Origin: Bacteroidia bacterium
GTDB lineage: Bacteria > Bacteroidota > Bacteroidia > Chitinophagales > UBA2359
NCBI GenBank assembly: GCA_030427245.1
Contig: JAUHXA010000010.1
Coordinates: 89,208-153,207 of the forward strand
Direction: 5' to 3'
Length of the DNA: 64,000 nucleotides
The position numbers were made by a program, and so were the translations under genes. Position 1 is the stretch's first letter. Each line of letters starts with the position of its first letter. This document shows, in pieces, positions 55,161 to 63,317 of this stretch. The notes beneath the pieces were generated by a model that worked only from the letters and a program-made list of their open reading frames with translations, did no database searches and was not told where the DNA came from.

Positions 55161-55269
55161 TTCTCGGCAAGCAGAAAAAAACAAGAAAACCAAACAAAAA
55201 CGTATCTTACGAGAAAATTACATCATCAAAAAAATTAACAAATTGAAGCAAAAAAGGGATAGATATGAA

Positions 55270-56817
55270 ATGCATAAATATTGGGGGAAAAAGCCCTCAA
55301 ATAATCTTAAATGCTTGATTGAGAAGTATTCAAAGGAAGGAGATACTGTATTTGACCCATTTTCAGGTTATGGAGTGTTTTGTTGCGAAGCGTTCATACT
55401 CAATAGAAACATAATATCTAATGACTTGAATCCTATTGCAAATTTTCTAAACGAGCAACTTTTAGAGAAAGATGTAAACCTCACGATTTTAGAAAAGCAA
55501 TGGAAGAAAATAAAGTCAGAATTTGAACTATATAATAATAAATGGTTTGAATGGAATTTAGAGGGCAATTCCGTTCAGTTAATCTCAATTCTAAGGAATA
55601 AAAATGATATTCCAATCAAAGCCAAGTATAAATGTAATGGTGATAGAAAGGCAACGGAAATAGACTTGCCCCCAAACAAGATTAAGGAGTATTTAGAATA
55701 TGAAAATAAATTTGAGATTACAGATTGGTATCCCCAACATAAACTAATTCAAAACTCTCGTATTTCTGCAAAAGAAGGGATGACAGTAGCAGACCTTTTT
55801 ACAAAAAGAACGCTTGCTTGCCATGCAAGATTATTAGCCCTAATCGAAAAGTATTCGAAGGGAAAGGAAAAAGATATATTAAAGGTTGCATTTACTGCAA
55901 ATTTAGCGAACTGTTCAAAACTTGTTCCTCCCATAAAAAGTAGAGGGGCAATGGCTCCAGGTGCATGGATGACAGGCTTTTACGTAGGAGAAACATATTT
56001 AGAAAATAACGTTCTGAGGTATTTTGAAAATCGACTTTCAAAAGTTATAAAAGGAAAAAGAGATTATTTGAATCAACTTGGCAATAATGGTGAATTCAAT
56101 TTTAATCCAACCCAATACAATAATAGTTTTACAATTCTTAATGACGATGCAAAATCTTTAAGTGTAAAATCAGAAACTGTTGATTATGTTTTTACGGACC
56201 CACCTTATGGAGACGCCGTTCCATACTTTGAACAAAGTATAATATGGAATTCATGGATGAATTTTGTTCCTCAATACGAAAGCGAAATAGTTATTTCAGA
56301 CAGTAAACAACGACAAAAAAACACTTCAAATTTTGAAGAAGATATTAACATGGCTTTTTCAGAGATAAGACGAGTCTTAAAACCAAAAAAATATTTCTCA
56401 CTTACTTATCATTCACTATCAGGTTTAGAATGGAAAGCTATAACTAACGCATGTATTAGAAATGGATTTGAGTTAGTAGATTTTCAATGGTTAGTTCAAA
56501 AATCATTTACACCAAGACAACTAAACAGACTAAAAAGTATAAAAGGCGATGTTTTAGTAACCTTTAAAAAGTGTGAACTACCAAAAGAATTAAACCTTGC
56601 ACCCGATAGCGAAGTGGTACAAAAATTTGTCAACTCTATTACGAGTTGGTTAAAAAAAGAAATATTAGATACGAATGAAATATTTCTCCGAATTATGAAA
56701 ATGGTTTTTTCAGATAAAATTTTAATTGGAGAAGTAGATTTACTCAAACTTCTAACAGAGAACTTTGAGTTTTCTGAAACACAAAAATGGTTATTGTATG
56801 ACGAACTTACAGTTTAG
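55270..56817 (+). CDS. DNA methyltransferase of a cassette-borne type II R-M system
   Basis: A protein of 515 residues from the ATG at 55270. A TTG at 55243 is a plausible alternative because the residues just before the ATG (RDRYE) look coding. The frame stays open back into R1, but that part is repeat sequence. MHKYWGKKP opens the protein, followed by SAM motif I VFDPFSGYG (about 27-35) and, 275 residues later, the catalytic motif TDPPYGD (about 309-315). This is of the DPPY type that methylates N6-adenine or N4-cytosine. The long stretch between the two would hold target recognition. It shares its cassette with the next gene, which it overlaps by 20 bases. Confidence 0.85.
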   Translation: MHKYWGKKPSNNLKCLIEKYSKEGDTVFDPFSGYGVFCCEAFILNRNIISNDLNPIANFLNEQLLEKDVNLTILEKQWKKIKSEFELYNNKWFEWNLEGNSVQLISILRNKNDIPIKAKYKCNGDRKATEIDLPPNKIKEYLEYENKFEITDWYPQHKLIQNSRISAKEGMTVADLFTKRTLACHARLLALIEKYSKGKEKDILKVAFTANLANCSKLVPPIKSRGAMAPGAWMTGFYVGETYLENNVLRYFENRLSKVIKGKRDYLNQLGNNGEFNFNPTQYNNSFTILNDDAKSLSVKSETVDYVFTDPPYGDAVPYFEQSIIWNSWMNFVPQYESEIVISDSKQRQKNTSNFEEDINMAFSEIRRVLKPKKYFSLTYHSLSGLEWKAITNACIRNGFELVDFQWLVQKSFTPRQLNRLKSIKGDVLVTFKKCELPKELNLAPDSEVVQKFVNSITSWLKKEILDTNEIFLRIMKMVFSDKILIGEVDLLKLLTENFEFSETQKWLLYDELTV

Positions 56818-57907
56818 TGAACTTGATACAGCGTTCAGAAATAATGATTTTCCGACTATCGAAAATGATATTAGAGGCATACGATTTCTTAAATTGAGAA
56901 GTATGTCCCGAAAAGCAACAATGGAGGAATTTTGCGAATTGCATAATATCAATTTAGAGGGCATCAACTCAAGAGGTTATTTTCCTCATGTTTTTGAGTT
57001 AGCGAATGTAGATGATGCCATGTTAAATAATTTTATCAACGAAAAGTATCAAGAAGAGCGAGCAAACAGAATCAATAATCAAGATTATTTAGTTGACCAA
57101 TTAAACAGGCTACAGCATTTCGATTGGGGAGGTTCTTTTGGGAACAGCTTAGAGAAAAACATAGTGAATAACTATGTGAAGAAAATTCAATCCTTTGAAA
57201 GAATAAATGAAGAAATCGAAGGAAATCTTCTTAGTAGTTTAAGAGGATATACCTTAAACTCATGGTACAACCATTGGACATCAATAATAATTGAAGACTT
57301 ATTTAAAGACAATGACGCGGTACTTCCTACTGTTGGGTTAGTTAAGAAGATTGATTTTTTCATAAACGATATTCCGTTCGATTTGAAAGTGACATATTTC
57401 CCTGAGCAACTTTTAAAGGATAAATTAAAGGCTAACGGATATGGAAATGAATTGACAATGCTGAAAAGAGTTTGCAGAGAGTTAGAAATTTATATTCCTA
57501 CCGACTTAAAAGATAAAGCACTAAAGCTGCATCTTTATAACAAGGTTTCAGAAGACCAAAGAGCGGAAGCGAGGGATTTTATTGCAGAACTCAAAGAGCA
57601 AAAAAGAATAATTATCCAAGAAGCAGAAGATAATCCTGCCGAATTAAAAAAGTGGTTTTACGAAAATCAAGGTGAAGCAAGATTTGATGCATCCAATCGT
57701 TTTTTCTTGGTTTTGACAGATGAAACAGATATGTCAAATAGTTGGAAATTAAAACGAAACGTTGTATTTCTAAGGGAAAACATCAACGAACATTTAGATA
57801 ATTTATCAGTGGATATGACAAGTCTTAAAACTGAATTCTATTGGCACAAAGACCAACAAACATATAATTGCAAATCCGATATTCTATTCCTAAAATATAG
57901 TGAATAA
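56798..57907 (+). CDS. Probable type II restriction endonuclease (PD-(D/E)xK-like)
   Basis: A protein of 369 residues from the ATG at 56798, which overlaps the methyltransferase stop by 20 bases; an in-frame ATG at 56765 would overlap more. The best nuclease signature is KIDFFINDIPFDLKVTYFP: Asp near 186 and D-x-K near 195-197, with hydrophobic strands around them, as in PD-(D/E)xK enzymes. I do not recognise a specific subfamily or its target sequence. The call rests on that motif and on coupling to a DPPY methyltransferase in one cassette. Confidence 0.7.
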   Translation: MTNLQFSELDTAFRNNDFPTIENDIRGIRFLKLRSMSRKATMEEFCELHNINLEGINSRGYFPHVFELANVDDAMLNNFINEKYQEERANRINNQDYLVDQLNRLQHFDWGGSFGNSLEKNIVNNYVKKIQSFERINEEIEGNLLSSLRGYTLNSWYNHWTSIIIEDLFKDNDAVLPTVGLVKKIDFFINDIPFDLKVTYFPEQLLKDKLKANGYGNELTMLKRVCRELEIYIPTDLKDKALKLHLYNKVSEDQRAEARDFIAELKEQKRIIIQEAEDNPAELKKWFYENQGEARFDASNRFFLVLTDETDMSNSWKLKRNVVFLRENINEHLDNLSVDMTSLKTEFYWHKDQQTYNCKSDILFLKYSE

Positions 57908-57922
57908 AAGAAGAAAGCCAGC

Positions 57923-57989
57923 CGAGAACAAAGGCTAAAACGGCAATATGGGCTATGCGCCCATATTGCGTTTAGCCGAGCCGTTGTGC
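57923..57989 (+). other. attC site of the restriction-modification cassette
   Basis: CGAGAAC (57923) to GTTGTGC (57983-57989), 67 nt. The stem is GGCTAAA...TTTAGCC with an inner ATATGGGC/GCCCATAT hairpin. The unequal spacers next to the core boxes give the asymmetry usual in attC. CGAGAAC complements the cassette's first bases, GTTCTCG at 55160. Confidence 0.85.
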
Positions 57990-58010
57990 GTCATATGAGA
58001 AAAACTGCAA

Positions 58011-59078
58011 ATGAATAATAAATTGAATTTGATTTACCTAATATTTTTCTCGATTCTGAACTTTTCTTGCGTTGAAAAGGAAGAAGCCGATAAAGAAAAA
58101 AACAAAACTGAATTGGTAAGTAAGTCAGACTCTGACACTTTAAAATTTACTAATGGAATTAATTCAATTTTCCAAGATAGCAAAGGGAATTATTGGTACG
58201 GAAGTCGTCAAGAAGGAGTAGCTATTTATGACGGACAAACCTATAAGTATTTTACAACTAATGAGGGGTTGCCAGATAATCAGATTCGTTCAATAAAGGA
58301 AGATAACAATGGGAACATTTGGTTTGAAACAGCAAATGGAATTAGTAGCTATGACGGAAAGAAAATCACAAATCATACTATAATTGGAAATGCAAACTCG
58401 CAAAATGAGTGGACGAAAACTTCTAATGACCTTTGGTTTAGTGCAAGAAATAAGGAAGGAGTATATAAATATGACGGTCAAAGATTGTATTATTTAGCAT
58501 TTCCCAATCCAAAAGTCATTAACCCCAATAATTTATATTCCGTGACAAGTATTTCAGAAGGGAAAAATAATATACTTTGGTTTGGTACTTACGCAGGTGT
58601 TTTTGGCTATAATGGAAGTGACTTTATAATTATCAATGATGAAACTCTCGAACTTGATATTGAAACAGAACCACTACATATTCGAAGCATTTTTGAAGAC
58701 TCAAAAGGCAGACTATGGATGGGAAATAATGGAATTGGCGTATTATTGAAAGACGCTGACACAATTATTAACTTTTCTGAAAAAAATAATCTAATTCACC
58801 CAACAAGTTCAAGAAGAGGAGATAAGTCACAACCAGGTACACTTGAACACGTTTTTGCGATTGAAGAAGATGGAGAAGGAAATATTTGGTTTGGAGATAG
58901 AGATTCAGGAGTTTGGAAATATGATGGTGATACTATTAAGAATTACACCGACAGTTTAGGACAATCAAATGATTTTGTTCATAGTATATACAAGGATAAC
59001 AATGATGCTTTATGGTTTATACTGACTAACGGTAATGTATTCAAATTCAATGGAAAAACATTTAATAAGAAATATTAG
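58011..59078 (+). CDS. Lipoprotein with two-component-regulator-propeller repeats
   Basis: A protein of 355 residues. The signal segment ends in a lipobox (L-N-F-S-C20). From about residue 45 there are beta-propeller blades of the Reg_prop type: repeated D-x-x-G-N-x-W-x-G/F with YDG a few residues later (for example DSKGNYWYGS, DNNGNIWFET, DSKGRLWMGN, DGEGNIWFGD). In Bacteroidota such propellers form the sensor part of hybrid two-component systems; here the blades stand alone on a lipoprotein. Its start lies 27 bases into the cassette. It directly follows the R-M cassette, with no repeat unit between them. Confidence 0.8.
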   Translation: MNNKLNLIYLIFFSILNFSCVEKEEADKEKNKTELVSKSDSDTLKFTNGINSIFQDSKGNYWYGSRQEGVAIYDGQTYKYFTTNEGLPDNQIRSIKEDNNGNIWFETANGISSYDGKKITNHTIIGNANSQNEWTKTSNDLWFSARNKEGVYKYDGQRLYYLAFPNPKVINPNNLYSVTSISEGKNNILWFGTYAGVFGYNGSDFIIINDETLELDIETEPLHIRSIFEDSKGRLWMGNNGIGVLLKDADTIINFSEKNNLIHPTSSRRGDKSQPGTLEHVFAIEEDGEGNIWFGDRDSGVWKYDGDTIKNYTDSLGQSNDFVHSIYKDNNDALWFILTNGNVFKFNGKTFNKKY

Positions 59079-59089
59079 AAAATACGAAC

Positions 59090-59155
59090 GCACAACAATG
59101 TATAAGCGATAATGCTCCCTAAACGGTCGCACTCCGCTTATACAAACCGTTGGGC
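59090..59155 (+). other. attC site of the propeller cassette
   Basis: GCACAAC (59090-59096) to GTTGGGC (59149-59155), 66 nt, stem TGTATAAGCG/CGCTTATACA. GCACAAC complements the cassette start GTTGTGC at 57983. Confidence 0.85.
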
Positions 59156-59492
59156 AGAAATCCCTCTCCTTCGTCGAGCGATTTCTGCCCAACGGAGCGA
59201 GCGATATTATTACGATATTCTCGTTCCGTTAAGCTTTAGGCATGTCCTAAAGCTGGGTCGTGCCTTCTTTACGCTTTGGGAAAGGTTCAGTCGTTGGGCA
59301 CGGACTACGACTGTTGAATTTTAGAATTCGCCTTCCATAAGGCAGAAGGCACTATCCGCCAACACTGTGTACACGCAATAGCACCCACCATTGCAGGTTC
59401 ACAGTTACTTACATTTTTTTAAAGGTACGTACCTTAGCAGCGAGCTTTCGCTACACGTGGTCGTGGGTGCGACTGCGTGTACACTCGCTCCG
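59150..59492 (+). repeat. ORF-less repeat cassette R2
   Basis: A unit of 343 bp, differing from R1 at only a few bases. attC-like part 59187-59498. The 60-70 codon frames that open in it recur in other copies and are not credible genes. Confidence 0.85.
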
Positions 59493-59518
59493 TTGGGCAC
59501 CATTAGAAAAAAAGAAAA

Positions 59519-60391
59519 ATGCGATTTCCAATAAAAGGAAAAGATATAATTGAATTATCAATCGAAGAATGTGAAATAAATGCAATACTCGAATCATTCG
59601 AAGAATTGTTCAATAAAGAATTTGAATCAATTGAATTTTATAGCAGAAATCATATTGAAAACAAAGACTATGTAAGAAAAAAAATATATTACAATGAATC
59701 TGGTTTTATTCATCGAATTGAATTTTATAAGCCCTCTTCTGGAAAACCAAATGCAATAACATACTTTGAAAAATCAAAGTGTGAAATTATTTCCAAAAAA
59801 CAACTTGAATATGGTTTTGCAGAAGAAATATGGAAATTTAATAGCAACGGAAACATAATAAGTTTTCAAAGTGAATATGGAAGCAATTATTTATTTAAAT
59901 ATGATGAGAATGAAAATTTGGAAAGTGTAAGTGAAGGGTTCAAATTTAAATGGAAAAATGGCGGTATATCGGAATTGATTAATGAAACAGATAACTCCCT
60001 AATCAAGAAAATCAGTAGAAAGAAACAAGAAGTAATAGTAGAGTCTCCCAGTAGAAAGAATAAAAATATATCTGGAATTACAACCTATAAATATGACGAC
60101 TTTGGAAGATTAATTAGAATTGAGTCTACTTCAGGAAAAAGGTTAACAGAAATTAATTACGAACTAAAAAATGGTTTAAAATTACAAACCTCAATCAGTT
60201 CCTTCAACCAAGAACAAACTTCTTTCTCAAGGATAATTGAAAAGTCTTTAACAGAAAATAAGGTAGAAGTAGAATTTCAATTTCAACAAAGTAAAAATAG
60301 TCCAATTATGAAATCAAAAATAGTGCAAAATAAAAGAAAAAAAACGGTGCCCAACAAAGCATACAACGGCAATCAGCCCTATGCGGGCTGA
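59519..60391 (+). CDS. YD-repeat-like protein of unknown function
   Basis: A protein of 290 residues with no signal peptide. It contains imperfect beta repeats of the YD/RHS kind (YNESGFIHRIEF, YLFKYDENENLESV, TYKYDDFGRLIRIES). The start is 27 bases inside the cassette. The last 15 or so residues are encoded by the attC site itself: the reading frame passes through GCCCAAC and stops in the attC hairpin, so the C-terminus is set by the recombination site. Function not recognised. Confidence 0.65.
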   Translation: MRFPIKGKDIIELSIEECEINAILESFEELFNKEFESIEFYSRNHIENKDYVRKKIYYNESGFIHRIEFYKPSSGKPNAITYFEKSKCEIISKKQLEYGFAEEIWKFNSNGNIISFQSEYGSNYLFKYDENENLESVSEGFKFKWKNGGISELINETDNSLIKKISRKKQEVIVESPSRKNKNISGITTYKYDDFGRLIRIESTSGKRLTEINYELKNGLKLQTSISSFNQEQTSFSRIIEKSLTENKVEVEFQFQQSKNSPIMKSKIVQNKRKKTVPNKAYNGNQPYAG

Positions 60392-60416
60392 CTGCGTGTA
60401 TGCAAAACCGTTGGGC
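60349..60416 (+). other. attC site of the YD cassette
   Basis: GCCCAAC (60349-60355) to GTTGGGC (60410-60416), 68 nt, stems GCATAC/GTATGC and CAGCCC/GGGCTG. Complements the cassette start GTTGGGC at 59492. Confidence 0.85.
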
Positions 60417-60753
60417 AGAAATCCCTCTCCTTCGTCGAGCGATTTCTGCCCAACGGAGCGAGCGATATTATTACGATATTCTCGTTCCGTTAAGCTTTAG
60501 GCATGTCCTAAAGCTGGGTCGTGCCTTCTTTACGCTTTGGGAAAGGTTCAGTCGTTGGGCACGGACTACGACTGTTGAATTTTAGAATTCGCCTTCCATA
60601 AGGCAGAAGGCACTATCCGCCAACACTGTGTACACGCAATAGCACCCACCATTGCAGGTTCACAGTTACTTACATTTTTTTAAAGGTACGTACCTTAGCA
60701 GCGAGCTTTCGCTACACGTGGTCGTGGGTGCGACTGCGTGTACACTCGCTCCG
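60411..60753 (+). repeat. ORF-less repeat cassette R3
   Basis: A unit of 343 bp, essentially identical to R2. attC-like part 60448-60759, ending at the next cassette's GTTAGGT. Confidence 0.85.
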
Positions 60754-60772
60754 TTAGGTGCAATAAATAGAA

Positions 60773-61387
60773 ATGGCCGACATAATAAGTTCACTTAAAG
60801 CTGGAATGACAATTTACAAAGTCATAGAATGGTTTTTCTCAGATGTATATGATGAAATCGGAAAAGTGTATATAGATATGGCAGAAGCTCATTTTTCGTC
60901 TGCCGAACAAGCATTCAAAGCATATAAAAAGAGTAAGAAACCCGAAACTGAAATTAGAGTTTTACTAAGTCACCTCAGGGATGCATATAATATTTATGAC
61001 AAAGTAGTTAGGAGAACAGTAACTGAAACCCAAATGATTTTTTGGTCATCAACTTCAAAACCTCATTGTAGCAATAAAAACACTCAATTAGTAGTGGATT
61101 TAGCTATTATGATTTCTTTCATTTACAGAGATTTGGGAGAAATTAGTAATGCAGAGGACTGGAGCAAATTAGCATTAAGAAGTTTTGAATATCATCAAGA
61201 GAATTATGAACCAGATTATTATGAACTGATTAAAATAAATTCTAAATACGGATACACAAAAAGAAGGCGAACATCAAGATACGAATATACTACCTATTGC
61301 TATGTTTCGGACGAAGGAAAGGAATTTGCTCGAAATCGGTTGCGAACTCAAAAAAAAGAATTACAAAGAATTTTATCAGGAGAATGA
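60773..61387 (+). CDS. Hypothetical cassette protein, 204 residues
   Basis: Start ATG 20 bases into the cassette. The N-terminal 70 residues are helical and rich in Ala/Lys (MADIISSLKAGMTIYKVIEW, then AEAHFSSAEQAFKAYKK), and two further helical regions follow (about 60-85 and 105-145). The pattern is somewhat TPR-like, without a clear consensus. The C-terminus is strongly basic (YTKRRRTSRY, RNRLRTQKKELQ). No membrane segment. Not recognised. Confidence 0.6.
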   Translation: MADIISSLKAGMTIYKVIEWFFSDVYDEIGKVYIDMAEAHFSSAEQAFKAYKKSKKPETEIRVLLSHLRDAYNIYDKVVRRTVTETQMIFWSSTSKPHCSNKNTQLVVDLAIMISFIYRDLGEISNAEDWSKLALRSFEYHQENYEPDYYELIKINSKYGYTKRRRTSRYEYTTYCYVSDEGKEFARNRLRTQKKELQRILSGE

Positions 61388-61399
61388 ATTAAATAAAGC

Positions 61400-61465
61400 A
61401 CCTAACAATGGCTAAAACGACAAGTGCCGCTAAACGCGTCACCTGCATTTAGCCTGACGTTGGGC
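61400..61465 (+). other. attC site of the 204-residue cassette
   Basis: ACCTAAC (61400-61406) to GTTGGGC (61459-61465), 66 nt, stem GGCTAAA/TTTAGCC. Exact complement of the cassette start GTTAGGT at 60753. Confidence 0.9.
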
Positions 61466-61803
61466 AGAAATCCCTCTCCTTCGTCGAGCGATTTCTGCCC
61501 AACGGAGCGAGCGATATTGTTACGATATTCTCGTTCCGTTAAGCTTTAGGCATGTCCTAAAGCTGGGTCGTGCCTTCTTTACGCTTTGGGAAAGGTTCAG
61601 TCGTTGGGCACGGACAACGACTGTTGAATTTTAGAATTCGCCTTCCATAAGGCAGAAGGCACTATCCGCCAACACTGTGTACACGCAATAGCACCCACCA
61701 TTGCAGGTTCACAGTTACTTACATTTTTTTTAAAGGTACGTACCTTAGCAGCGAGCTTTCGCTACACGTGGTCGTGGGTGCGACTGCGTGTACACTCGCT
61801 CCG
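61460..61803 (+). repeat. ORF-less repeat cassette R4
   Basis: A unit of 344 bp. It differs from R2/R3 in the T-run length near 61730, GATATTG for GATATTA and GGACAACG for GGACTACG. attC-like part 61497-61809. Confidence 0.85.
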
Positions 61804-61838
61804 TTCACAACAATCAGAAAAAACAAAAAAAATCAACA

Positions 61839-62864
61839 ATGGATATTTTTCAGGGAAATCGAAAGTTAGAAGAAGCAATATTTACAGGATTGGATTACGC
61901 ATTATGGTCACGACATGACCTCAATGATGCCTTTACGCCATTTATGATGTTGCATAAAAACGGAAATTCAAAACTGGTTAGAGTTGTAGCAGATGGAAAT
62001 CCAATGGAATCGTTTGAAAGTATGTTGAAAAAGGACAATGAGCAATACGACCAAATTGTAATGTGTTTAGAAGGTAGAGTGCCACATAATGGAGAAAAAC
62101 AAGATGCAGTAATTGTAAAAGGGTTTGATACAAGTCAAGAAAATGGATTAATGTTTATGCAGAGATTTAGAGGTAAAGAATCGGGGCAACCATTTCAAAA
62201 ATTGGGTAATCCAGCGTTAGTCGGCAACAAAGAAATTCTACCTGTACCTTTGGTCAATAGAGATTCAAACAAAACAATAGAAGAACCTTATTTGTCAGGA
62301 ATTACTTTAAAGGAAGAATCAGGAGAAATAAGTAGAGAAATATTTGCAGGACATCAAAACTCATCATATTTAGCTAATCAATTATTTAATGCAGTATTGA
62401 ATATCCTCGATAAAAATGAACCAAATTTTTCGGGCAAATTGAGTTTCAATTTTGTTCCTAATACCATAAAATTGGGAGCATTTACGGAGTTCATCTTTAA
62501 TCAACTTGTAAGTGATTTAAAAAATAATCCTACTGTAAAAAATTGGGAAGATACTAATGGAAAGAGTTTAAAAATTGAATTGAAGTACAATGAAAATGAA
62601 GTTGTACAAGAAAAGAAAGTAGAGCCGAAAAAGAATGAAAAATCAAAATCTGATAAACCAAATTATTCTTCATTAACTAATGATGAACTTAATAAAGAAT
62701 ATTATAGACTGATTTCTATACCAAATGCAAGGACAAATATCTCTGCTTTGACAGCGATGACTGAATTAATGGCTGAATACCAAAAAAGGGGGATAGAAAT
62801 GCCGAATAGTAAGAAAAAACAAAACCCCAAGAAAGATGATAAGCCTTGGTGGAAATTTTGGTAA
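61839..62864 (+). CDS. Hypothetical cassette protein, 341 residues
   Basis: Start at the ATG 35 bases into the cassette; an in-frame ATG at 61788 lies inside R4 and is not credible. Residues 1-230 form one domain without a recognised motif (MDIFQGNRKLEEAIFTGLDY, then MCLEGRVPHNGEKQDAVIVK, then FMQRFRG). A Lys/Glu-rich linker (about 255-285) leads to a helical C-terminal piece ending in a basic run and WWKFW. No signal peptide. Function unknown. Confidence 0.6.
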   Translation: MDIFQGNRKLEEAIFTGLDYALWSRHDLNDAFTPFMMLHKNGNSKLVRVVADGNPMESFESMLKKDNEQYDQIVMCLEGRVPHNGEKQDAVIVKGFDTSQENGLMFMQRFRGKESGQPFQKLGNPALVGNKEILPVPLVNRDSNKTIEEPYLSGITLKEESGEISREIFAGHQNSSYLANQLFNAVLNILDKNEPNFSGKLSFNFVPNTIKLGAFTEFIFNQLVSDLKNNPTVKNWEDTNGKSLKIELKYNENEVVQEKKVEPKKNEKSKSDKPNYSSLTNDELNKEYYRLISIPNARTNISALTAMTELMAEYQKRGIEMPNSKKKQNPKKDDKPWWKFW

Positions 62865-62882
62865 AATGAAAAAGAAGACTGT

Positions 62883-62949
62883 TGTGAACAAAGGCTAAAA
62901 TGTTCATGTGGGCTATGCGCCCACACGCCATTTAGCCAGACCGTTGGGC
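62883..62949 (+). other. attC site of the 341-residue cassette
   Basis: TGTGAAC (62883-62889) to GTTGGGC (62943-62949), 67 nt, stems GGCTAAA/TTTAGCC and GTGGGC/GCCCAC. Complements the cassette start GTTCACA at 61803. Confidence 0.88.
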
Positions 62950-63285
62950 AGAAATCCCTCTCCTTCGTCGAGCGATTTCTGCCCAACGGAGCGAGCGATA
63001 TTGTTACGATATTCTCGTTCCGTTAAGCTTTAGGCATGTCCTAAAGCTGGGTCGTGCCTTCTTTACGCTTTGGGAAAGGTTCAGTCGTTGGGCACGGACT
63101 ACGACTGTTGAATTTTAGAATTCGCCTTCCATAAGGCAGAAGGCACTATCCGCCAACACTGTGTACACGCAATAGCACCCACTATTGCAGGTTCACAGTT
63201 ACTTACATTTTTTAAAGGTACGTACCTTAGCAGCGAGCTTTCGCTACACGTGGTCGTGGGTGCGACTGCGTGTACACTCGCTCCG
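62944..63285 (+). repeat. ORF-less repeat cassette R5
   Basis: A unit of 342 bp. attC-like part 62981-63291, ending at GTTAGCT. It shares the shorter T-run and CACTATTGC with R1. Confidence 0.85.
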
Positions 63286-63317
63286 TTAGCTTCCATTAAA
63301 AAATAAATAACAGCGAA

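Larger units (their letters stand above)
54819..63285 (+). mobile_element. Integron-type gene cassette array (no integrase in window)
   Basis: Ten complete units lie head to tail: repeat unit R1, the restriction-modification cassette, the propeller cassette, R2, the YD cassette, R3, the 204-residue cassette, R4, the 341-residue cassette and R5. An eleventh, incomplete unit follows. Each junction is G|TT. For every complete unit the first bases after G are complementary to the RYYYAAC-like box at that unit's own 3' end. This is the signature of cassettes integrated from circles by an integron integrase. All coding genes are on the plus strand, as is usual. No tyrosine recombinase gene was found. 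Confidence 0.85.

Noticed and set aside
54945..55238. ORFs of 60-97 codons inside the repeat units (also at 59112, 60400, 62702 and 63099)
   Set aside because: They lie in the hairpin-rich repeat and occur on both strands. They change ends between copies and show no codon-level conservation beyond the DNA identity itself.
55060..55269. Upstream extension of the methyltransferase frame into R1, and of the 341-residue frame (61788) into R4
   Set aside because: The extensions are repeat-cassette sequence outside the coding cassette, so they cannot belong to the protein in its original cassette.
54819..63285. Interpretation of the repeats as a CRISPR array or as rRNA/tRNA spacers
   Set aside because: Units are 340 bp and separated by whole genes of different length; there are no short spacers, and no cas or rRNA-like sequence.
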